Source: Deltaproteobacteria bacterium (GTDB lineage: Bacteria; Desulfobacterota; Syntrophia; Syntrophales; UBA2210). Taken from it: a stretch of 12,436 bases of DNA. The translations under genes were made by a program, and so were the position numbers. The notes under the pieces are model-generated. The model was not told where the DNA came from. It searched no databases and saw only the letters and a list, made by a program, of their open reading frames with translations. How positions within the stretch are numbered: the first letter of the stretch is position 1; each line of letters opens with the position of its first letter. Shown here in pieces: positions 8,561 through 12,436 of the stretch. The stretch lies in contig JAUVXT010000048.1 in NCBI GenBank assembly GCA_030603465.1, positions 1 to 12,436 of the forward strand, given 5' to 3'.

Positions 8561-9910
8561 TCAAGCGAGCTTTTCGGTGATTAACGCCGCGATCTGACCG
8601 CAATATTTTTCTGTTTCTTCGTCGGTCGGCCCCTCTACCATAACGCGGCACATATTCTGTGTTCCCGAGTATCTGACAAGGACTCTCCCTTCTGTCCCGA
8701 GCTTCGCTTCAACCTTCTCTATCACATCGACTATTTCCGGGATACCGGAAATTTCCGGTTTTGACTTCACATCGATGTTTATGAGCTTTTGCGGATAGAC
8801 CTTCATAATCTTTGCCAGTTCGGAGAGGGGCTTTCCCTCCCTTTTTATTGCCGCCATGACCTGTAGAGCTGTAAGGATGCCGTCTCCCGTTGTATGGTGC
8901 TCAAGGTATATCAGATGTCCCGAATCCTCTCCGCCGATGGAGGCGCCTTTCGCGCGCATCTCTTCCAGGACGTACCTGTCGCCGACCTGGGTTGCCACCT
9001 GTTCGATATCCAGTTTCTTTAAGGCGAGACCGAGGCCGATGTTACTCATAACGGTGCTTACGACCATATTATTGGTAAGCCTGCCATCCTTTTTCATAAC
9101 CTTCGCGCACAGGGCCATGATCTGATCCCCCGTCAGTACTCCGCCCTTTTCGTCGACGGCTATAAGGCGGTCTCCGTCTCCGTCGAAGGCAAAGCCGACG
9201 TCCGCATTTCGCTTTATAACTTCTTCCGCCAGGGTTTCCGGATGCTGTGATCCGCAGTTATCATTGATATTCTCTCCGTCCGGTTCGGCAAATATCGATT
9301 TTACCTTGGCGCCAAGCTCGGAAAATGTCTCGGGCGCCACCTTGTATGTAGCGCCGTTGGAACAATCGAGGACTATTTTTGTCCCCTCCAGCGTATATTC
9401 TTTAGGGAAGGTTTTCTTCAAAAAGACGATATATCGATCGCGCGCCCCATCTATGCGATATGCCTTTCCCAGTTCACTGGGCAAGGGGTTGAGACTGTGC
9501 ATGTTGTTCGACGTTATCAGCGCCTCTATCTCAAGCTCCCTTTCATCGGGCAGCTTGTATCCGTCATTGGAAAAGATTTTGATGCCGTTATCCTGGAAGG
9601 GGTTGTGGGAAGCGGATATTACTATGCCCGCGTCGGCGCGCATGTCACTCGTCAGAAAGGCTATTCCGGGTGTGGGCATGGGTCCCACTAAAACCGCATC
9701 AACACCCATGGAACATATGCCCGATACGAGGGCGTTTTCCAGCATATAACCGGAGATACGCGTATCCTTGCCGATAATAATCCTGGGCTGGTGACCTTTT
9801 CTTTTGAAAAGGTGTGCCGTTGCCCTCCCTATATTTAAGGCCATCTCGGAGGTCATGGGGTATTCATTGGCCACACCGCGAACCCCATCTGTTCCGAACA
9901 ATTTTCCCAT
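8561..9910 (-). CDS. glmM: Phosphoglucosamine mutase GlmM
   Basis: GlmM converts glucosamine 6-phosphate to glucosamine 1-phosphate on the route to UDP-GlcNAc, for peptidoglycan and lipopolysaccharide. The 449-aa length is standard. Domain marks in order are FGTDGVRG at the N terminus (5-12), the phosphoserine loop ISASHNPFQDNG with Ser101, the metal-binding DGDGDR (243-248), the sugar-binding GGEDSGH (326-332), and the phosphate-binding RYSGTQNMCRVM (413-424). All catalytic positions are present. The ATG is preceded by AGGAGA at about 8 nt. It is the first gene of a three-gene minus-strand operon with the NagB-like enzyme and the kinase. The genes that often precede glmM (folP, cdaA, ybbR) are absent on its upstream side, where integron-related DNA begins. 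Confidence 0.97.
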   Translation of the reverse strand: MGKLFGTDGVRGVANEYPMTSEMALNIGRATAHLFKRKGHQPRIIIGKDTRISGYMLENALVSGICSMGVDAVLVGPMPTPGIAFLTSDMRADAGIVISASHNPFQDNGIKIFSNDGYKLPDERELEIEALITSNNMHSLNPLPSELGKAYRIDGARDRYIVFLKKTFPKEYTLEGTKIVLDCSNGATYKVAPETFSELGAKVKSIFAEPDGENINDNCGSQHPETLAEEVIKRNADVGFAFDGDGDRLIAVDEKGGVLTGDQIMALCAKVMKKDGRLTNNMVVSTVMSNIGLGLALKKLDIEQVATQVGDRYVLEEMRAKGASIGGEDSGHLIYLEHHTTGDGILTALQVMAAIKREGKPLSELAKIMKVYPQKLINIDVKSKPEISGIPEIVDVIEKVEAKLGTEGRVLVRYSGTQNMCRVMVEGPTDEETEKYCGQIAALITEKLA

Positions 9911-10218
9911 AATTTTTCTCCTGTCTGCGCTTGCTGATATAATAAATAACTTAAATAGATTCTCGTTTCTCCGTCCAAAAGGCCGGTTAATCTGTATAAA
10001 GAAGATCGATCTATACGAAAATCACATGGTTTACCTGGTTACAATAGAAGTGAAATTGATATATTATTTCCCCTTCTTTTGCAATAATTAATTGAAACTT
10101 CCCCGTACATCCACCTGTCTCCATTAGTCCTTTTTTCAGCCAGGATAACACGCTTTCCCCAAAAAACAAACCCAATCGATAAAGGAAACAGGCCCCATTT
10201 TGATGTTTCCGAAATGCA
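9911..10218. other. AT-rich upstream region of glmM, no gene seen
   Basis: This stretch should contain the glmM promoter and leader on the minus strand. I see AT-rich segments (for example around 9937-9955 and 10057-10092) but no convincing -35/-10 pair. A minus-strand frame at 10039-10236 would need a TTG start, has no ribosome-binding site and no recognisable domain, so I do not call it. No tRNA, rRNA or repeat was recognised. Confidence 0.5.
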
Positions 10219-10257
10219 CTTTAAAAATCTTGACAAATATTTTTAAAGATGTATTAT
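10219..10257 (+). promoter_or_regulatory. Sigma70-type promoter with overlapping 10-bp inverted repeat
   Basis: TTGACA at 10230-10235 and TATTAT at 10252-10257 are separated by 16 nt, a near-consensus promoter firing rightward from about 10264. A perfect inverted repeat, CTTTAAAAAT (10219-10228) and ATTTTTAAAG (10239-10248), places the -35 box in its 10-nt centre, as an operator would. No ORF of note follows before the terminator at 10362-10400. Confidence 0.6.
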
Positions 10258-10263
10258 CAGCCA

Positions 10264-10400
10264 GACAGTATAAATGTTATCTTAAATATAACCAGGGATT
10301 ACAAGCAGGAGTCTTAATTCTTTAACGTCAAAAAGAGGGAATTATGATCTGACTAAAATACATGCCCCGTTTCACATACAGTGGCGGGGTATTTTTGTTT
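10264..10400 (+). ncRNA. Candidate small RNA between orphan promoter and terminator
   Basis: The interval from the predicted start site to the terminator would give a transcript of about 135 nt without a usable ORF; the only AUG with purines nearby is followed at once by AUC UGA. A small hairpin (GTTAT/ATAAC) lies near 10276-10292. It may be a small RNA, or the leader of a gene that was deleted when the integrase was truncated. Confidence 0.3.
10362..10400 (+). terminator. Rho-independent terminator
   Basis: ATGCCCCG (10362-10369) pairs with CGGGGTAT (10385-10392) through eight pairs including one G-U wobble. The 15-nt loop contains a further CAC/GTG pairing, and the stem runs into TTTTTGTTT. 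The T-tract is on the plus strand, so it ends rightward transcription just before the integrase remnant. Confidence 0.65.
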
Positions 10401-10402
10401 AA

Positions 10403-10573
10403 TCACCTCCGGCATTTCGTCACTCTTTCGCTATACATCTCCTCGAAAGCGCTTACGACATCAGAACGATTCAAGAACTGCCCGGACATAAGGGCATAAA
10501 GACAACCATGATCTATACCCATGTGCTTAATCAGGGACCTAAGGGAGTGCGGAGTCCCGCAGACACACTTTAG
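10403..10573 (+). pseudogene. C-terminal remnant of integron integrase (IntI, tyrosine recombinase)
   Basis: One unbroken frame from the stop at 10400-10402 to TAG at 10571-10573 encodes 56-57 residues containing FRHSFAIHLLESAYDIRTIQ, then ELPGHKGIKTTMIYTHVLNQ and GPKGVRSPADTL. These are box II of tyrosine recombinases (RH of FRHSFA), the conserved GH, and the nucleophile Tyr in TMIYTHV. The ending VLN-G--GVRSPAD is characteristic of IntI rather than of phage integrases. The first catalytic Arg, the DNA-binding N-terminal domain and any start codon are missing, so it cannot be functional. Similarity starts at about 10410, directly after a terminator. It points toward the cassette array, with its 3' end 170 nt from the first cassette, the reverse of the usual class 1-type layout. 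Confidence 0.85.
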
Positions 10574-10591
10574 GAACAAGGAGCATATTAC

Positions 10592-10734
10592 ATAGTTTCT
10601 GTATAACATGACAAAATAAATGGCGCGTTTTAGAATACTCATTGTATTATAGTTACTTATAACGATATTATCCGTAATTAAAATATATATTACGTAGCTG
10701 TATCAGCTATGTTGAGTTTTTATACAGAAACTAT
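10592..10734. repeat. 15-bp perfect inverted repeat bounding a 143-bp AT-rich segment
   Basis: ATAGTTTCTGTATAA at 10592-10606 is the exact reverse complement of TTATACAGAAACTAT at 10720-10734. The 113 nt between encode nothing. It may be a pair of integrase-binding or regulatory sites in attI, or the ends of a small MITE-like insertion (the arms can be drawn as flanked by TA). Confidence 0.6.
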
Positions 10735-10739
10735 ATAAA
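10712..10739 (+). promoter_or_regulatory. Candidate cassette promoter (Pc-like)
   Basis: TTGAGT (10712-10717) and TATAAA (10734-10739) with 16-nt spacing would start transcription at about 10746, at the first cassette junction and 20 nt before its ATG. Integrons usually carry such a promoter to read cassettes. The right arm of the 15-bp inverted repeat fills most of the spacer, which could allow regulation. Confidence 0.45.
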
Positions 10740-10744
10740 CAATG

Positions 10745-11446
10745 TTAGCCAGTTTTTAGGAAAGAAATGGACAAATCAAATTTATCAGCGATTCTAACGA
10801 TAATTGCGCTGGGATTAAACTTCGTTGCCTTATGTGTTGTCGCATACCAGACCTATTTAAACAGAAGGTCACTGAATCTGGCAAAACAAAGCATTGATGA
10901 GGATCGAAGAACTCGCCAGATAGAGTTGCTTCCGAGAGCCCATTTTATCTTCGAAGTACAATATCATCTGAAAAAATGGTTAGAAGACATAGAAAAGACA
11001 ATAACGGAACTTCAAGATGCCTTCGACAGCAAAAATTTGGATCTTTTGATAAAAATCTCAGAAAAAGCTCTAAAAAGTCCGGAAGGTTTAGTGGACAAAT
11101 TTTCATATGAAAAAGGTCCACGGTGGTTGTCGGAGATTTGGCTTGCTTCTGCACAATATTATTATGATTTCAATATTCCATTGAGAGATCTATGGAGTGA
11201 CAAAAGACAAGAGCCTTTTTGGGATTTGGCTCCCGACTTAATAGAAAGGGGTAGGGAGCATTCATACCACATTTCGAATCTATTAGGTTACATTGATCAG
11301 ACGGTCCCCGAGTCTTATGCCGCAGCCCCAGCGAGTATAAGTGATAGCAAGTTTCTGTCAGATTAATTGCCACATGTGTTGGCTAACAAGTCGCTGGAGA
11401 ATCGACGGGAAAACGCTGGCGCGTTTCCCGCGTCTCAGCTCCAGCG
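10745..11446 (+). mobile_element. Integron gene cassette 1
   Basis: The cassette runs from T10745 (GTTAGCC junction) to G11446 of its own attC. Its R'' box GGCTAAC (11381-11387) is the exact reverse complement of the GTTAGCC junction at its 5' end, as expected when a circular cassette is split at its single attC. It carries one plus-strand gene. Confidence 0.8.
10767..11366 (+). CDS. Cassette-encoded hypothetical protein with one N-terminal TM helix
   Basis: I do not recognise this 199-aa protein. Residues about 6-30 form one hydrophobic segment, followed by a basic, charged stretch (LNRRSLNLAKQSIDEDRRTR) that should be cytoplasmic under the positive-inside rule. The rest is soluble and mostly helical, with a Trp/Tyr-rich middle (PRWLSEIWLASAQYYYDF, about 117-134). 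It starts 22 nt inside the cassette with AGGA about 6 nt before the ATG. Its codons are more AT-rich than those of the core operon. Small membrane-anchored orphans are typical cassette cargo; no function can be given. Confidence 0.8.
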   Translation: MDKSNLSAILTIIALGLNFVALCVVAYQTYLNRRSLNLAKQSIDEDRRTRQIELLPRAHFIFEVQYHLKKWLEDIEKTITELQDAFDSKNLDLLIKISEKALKSPEGLVDKFSYEKGPRWLSEIWLASAQYYYDFNIPLRDLWSDKRQEPFWDLAPDLIERGREHSYHISNLLGYIDQTVPESYAAAPASISDSKFLSD

Positions 11447-11452
11447 TTCGCT
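11381..11452 (+). other. attC: attC recombination site of cassette 1 (72 bp)
   Basis: The boxes run R'' GGCTAAC (11381-11387), L'' CGCTGGAG (11392-11399), L' CTCCAGCG (11439-11446), R' GTTCGCT (11446-11452). L'' and L' are perfect reverse complements over 8 bp. Between them GACGGGAAAACGC folds against GCGTTTCCCGCGTC with small bulges, giving the imperfect hairpin that IntI recognises on the single bottom strand. R' departs from GTTRRRY at the first and third of its RRR positions (C for R) but keeps the GTT crossover. Confidence 0.85.
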
Positions 11453-11471
11453 TTTAATAAATGGAGTCCTA

Positions 11472-11480
11472 TGGTATAAA
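11472..11480 (+). promoter_or_regulatory. Possible extended -10 promoter for hicBA
   Basis: TGGTATAAA is an extended -10 element (TGN then TATAAA at 11475-11480) within the cassette, 24 nt before the hicB ATG. The -35 position is poor (TTTTAA at 11452-11457, 17-nt spacing). If used, the cassette would not depend on an external promoter. Confidence 0.35.
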
Positions 11481-11504
11481 GAATGAAATATTGGAGGAAA
11501 TAAA

Positions 11505-11711
11505 ATGAAAGAATTTAGTGTAATAATTGAAAAAGATGAGGATAACTTTTTTGTCGCCTCTGTACCAGCACTCCGTGGTTGTCATACTCAGGCCAAATCT
11601 CTTGATACATTAATGAAGAGAATAAAAGAGGCTATTGAGCTTTGTCTTGAGGTAGAAAAGCCCATATCCAGTGAGTTTGTTGGTGTCCAAAAAGTGGCGA
11701 TTAACGCATGA
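11505..11711 (+). CDS. hicB: HicB-family antitoxin
   Basis: The 68-aa product has the compact HicB fold: FSVIIEKDEDNFFVASVPAL, the glycine-centred turn RGCHTQAKSLDTLMKRIKEA, then an IELCLE helix. Such antitoxins bind and block HicA, an mRNA interferase. This is the short form; no C-terminal helix-turn-helix or ribbon-helix-helix extension is seen, so autoregulation may be weak or involve the complex. GGAGG (11493-11497) lies 7 nt before the ATG. The stop overlaps the hicA start as ATGA (4 nt), giving translational coupling. Gene order is antitoxin first, opposite to the E. coli hicAB order. Confidence 0.9.
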   Translation: MKEFSVIIEKDEDNFFVASVPALRGCHTQAKSLDTLMKRIKEAIELCLEVEKPISSEFVGVQKVAINA

Positions 11712-11932
11712 CAACTTTTCCAGCAATAACTGGTAATCGGCTTATTCGCGCTTTACGTAAATTCGGAGTCGAAGTAATACGTACAAAAGGTAGTCATCAT
11801 TTTCTGCAACACCAAGACGGCCGATGCACAGTTGTTCCTTTGCACCGTAGCGAGACAATTGGCCGTGGACTTCTTGCCCAGATCTTACGAGATTGTGAAA
11901 TCACAAAAGACGAATTACAAAAGAAACTATAA
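11708..11932 (+). CDS. hicA: HicA-family mRNA interferase toxin
   Basis: The 74-aa protein has the double-stranded RNA-binding-like HicA fold: ITGNRLIRALRKFGVEVIRT, then GSHHFL with the catalytic His (30 or 31), TVVPLHRSETIGRGLLAQIL, and the helix ITKDEL. HicA cleaves mRNA and arrests growth unless held by HicB. It overlaps hicB by 4 nt, and its TAA (11930-11932) runs into the attC R'' box. It is intact and should be active. Confidence 0.92.
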   Translation: MTTFPAITGNRLIRALRKFGVEVIRTKGSHHFLQHQDGRCTVVPLHRSETIGRGLLAQILRDCEITKDELQKKL

Positions 11933-12062
11933 GCGAACCAGCCGCTTGAGAGGGACTGGGCAAAACCATGCCGTTTTTGAAAAGCAAGTATTTAATCGAC
12001 GGGTTACGCATTTATCAATGTTTTCACTTATCGTTGCCCAGCCCCTCAGCTTTACGTTACAC
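11932..12062 (+). other. attC: attC recombination site of cassette 2 (131 bp)
   Basis: R'' is AGCGAAC (11932-11938) and R' is GTTACAC (12056-12062). Inside, GGGACTGGGCAA (11952-11963) pairs with TTGCCCAGCCCC (12034-12045) with one mismatch, flanked by GCTTGAG (11944-11950) and CTCAGC (12045-12050). The AGAGGGACTG and GCCCAGCCCCT strings recall Vibrio VCR-type attC sites. The longer loop (about 70 nt) explains the size difference from the first site. Confidence 0.85.
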
Positions 12063-12098
12063 TTCAAATCTGAGACTGATTCTATCAAATCTTATGCC

Positions 12099-12126
12099 TT
12101 GACATTAGTATCAATAATGATACTAT
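12099..12126 (+). promoter_or_regulatory. hicAB promoter with embedded palindromic operator
   Basis: TTGACA (12099-12104) and TACTAT (12121-12126) are 16 nt apart, a strong sigma70-like promoter inside the cassette. A perfect palindrome, TAGTATCA-N4-TGATACTA (12106-12125), fills the spacer and overlaps the -10. This is where a HicB or HicAB autorepressor would bind. The expected start site falls at about 12133, on the hicA ATG itself. Confidence 0.65.
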
Positions 12127-12132
12127 ATATTC

Positions 12133-12393
12133 ATGGAGAATATTAACCAAAAACTCAAAGAATTGAGAAACAATCCAAAAGATGTAAAATTTACAGATTT
12201 GTGTAAAATCTGTGAGATTTACTTTGGTAAATCCCGTCAATCTGGCACAAGTCATAGGATTTATAAAACTCCTTGGCAAGGTGACCCACGGGTTAATATT
12301 CAGAATCATAAAGGCAAAGCACACGTATACCAAGTCAAGCAAGTTTTAAAAGCAATAGAAATATTGGAGGTAGAACATGACACTAAAGAATGA
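12133..12393 (+). CDS. hicA: HicA-family toxin (second, distinct type)
   Basis: The 86-aa protein matches the longer HicA subfamily: KFTDLCKICEIYFGKSR, then SGTSHRIYKTPWQGDPRVNI with the probable catalytic His41, and KAHVYQVKQVLKAIEILE. It shares little sequence with the HicA of cassette 2, so it was acquired separately. No Shine-Dalgarno sequence precedes the ATG, and the predicted transcript starts on it, which suggests leaderless translation. The 3' end overlaps the following antitoxin gene by 17 nt. Confidence 0.82.
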   Translation: MENINQKLKELRNNPKDVKFTDLCKICEIYFGKSRQSGTSHRIYKTPWQGDPRVNIQNHKGKAHVYQVKQVLKAIEILEVEHDTKE

Positions 12394-12436
12394 TCATTAT
12401 ACATACAGAGTGACTTGGTCAGGGGATGACAACGAA
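12377..12436 (+). CDS. hicB: HicB-family antitoxin (3' partial)
   Basis: Only 20 codons are in the window: MTLKNDHYTYRVTWSGDDNE. The HYTYRVTWS-D-E start is that of HicB antitoxins paired with the 86-aa type of HicA. GGAGG at 12366-12370 lies 6 nt before the ATG, inside the toxin gene. It completes a toxin-first pair and is the likely ligand of the palindrome upstream. Confidence 0.7.
   Translation, partial: MTLKNDHYTYRVTWSGDDNE

Larger units (their letters stand above)
10574..10744 (+). other. Putative attI region of the integron
   Basis: This AT-rich segment lies between the integrase remnant and the first cassette, which begins at the crossover G10744|T10745 within GTTAGCC. It lacks the GC-rich folded structure of an attC, so an attI is the natural reading. 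It contains the 15-bp inverted repeat and a small TAGCTG/CAGCTA hairpin near 10696-10710. No attI consensus exists across integron classes, so this rests on position. Confidence 0.5.
11447..12056 (+). mobile_element. Integron gene cassette 2 (hicBA)
   Basis: The cassette begins at T11447 of GTTCGCT and ends at G12056 of its attC. Its R'' box AGCGAAC (11932-11938) is the exact reverse complement of the GTTCGCT junction at its 5' end. A toxin-antitoxin operon fills it, and the toxin stop codon overlaps the first base of R''. Confidence 0.8.
12057..12436 (+). mobile_element. Integron gene cassette 3 (hicAB), 3' partial
   Basis: The cassette starts at T12057 of the GTTACAC junction and continues past the window. 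By the rule seen in the first two cassettes, its attC beyond the window should open with GTGTAAC. It carries a HicA toxin and the start of a HicB antitoxin behind their own promoter. Confidence 0.7.

Noticed and set aside
10039..10236. Minus-strand ORF of 65 aa upstream of glmM
   Set aside because: It would need a TTG start, has no ribosome-binding site, is shadowed by the inverted-repeat promoter, and shows no recognisable domain.
10344..10352. Two-codon ORF ATG ATC TGA before the terminator, suggesting attenuation
   Set aside because: The purine-rich stretch is only 3 nt from the ATG and there is no downstream structural gene to regulate.
10403..10642. Minus-strand ORF of 79 aa over the integrase remnant
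   Set aside because: It is antisense to a clear IntI C terminus in the plus frame, so it is a shadow.
11381..11452. Simple intrinsic terminator after the cassette 1 gene
   Set aside because: The hairpin lacks a clean T-tract, and the R''/R' boxes match the cassette junction, so attC is the better explanation, though it may also slow transcription.
1..12436. CRISPR array, tRNA, rRNA or complete insertion sequence
   Set aside because: No regularly spaced direct repeats, cloverleaf genes, rRNA segments or transposase frames were seen.

Overview
The window looks like bacterial chromosome in which an accessory block, a short core-gene operon and the start of an integron cassette array lie side by side. 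No gene is decisive for taxonomy. The spectrum (GlmM, a multi-TM NtrB-like kinase, an IntI-type recombinase, HicAB cassettes) suits a Gram-negative bacterium, possibly of a Desulfobacterota-like group, but this is a weak inference.

Region 1 (1-5986, all + strand) is accessory. A PHP domain plus SMC/ABC-like ATPase of the TrlF type (5' end outside the window) overlaps a Schlafen AlbA_2-domain protein by 13 nt, so the two look co-translated. This pair is a plausible defence module or part of one. A SWIM zinc-finger protein follows, then a 58-codon N-terminal stub of a conserved protein, then a 24-codon ORF that resembles the first residues of another AlbA_2 protein. The broken genes and the 4-bp gap to the next block suggest an island edge.

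Region 2 (5991-9910, all - strand) is an apparent operon read right to left: glmM, a divergent glucosamine-6-phosphate deaminase (NagB-like) with Lys in place of a family active-site Asp, and a membrane histidine kinase with no response regulator in view. The first two genes handle amino-sugar phosphates for cell-wall precursors.

Region 3 (9911-10743) has no intact gene. It holds a compact promoter/inverted repeat/terminator unit with no ORF, a 57-codon C-terminal remnant of an integron integrase (IntI), and an AT-rich putative attI segment with a 15-bp inverted repeat and a possible cassette promoter.

Region 4 (10745-12436) is a cassette array. Cassette 1 encodes an unknown one-TM protein and ends in a 72-bp attC. 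Cassette 2 encodes HicB-HicA and ends in a 131-bp attC. Cassette 3 encodes HicA-HicB in the opposite gene order and runs off the window. The cassette boundaries are confirmed internally: the R'' box of each attC is the exact reverse complement of the 7-bp junction at the 5' end of the same cassette. The integrase remnant points toward the array, the arrangement of so-called reverse integrons.
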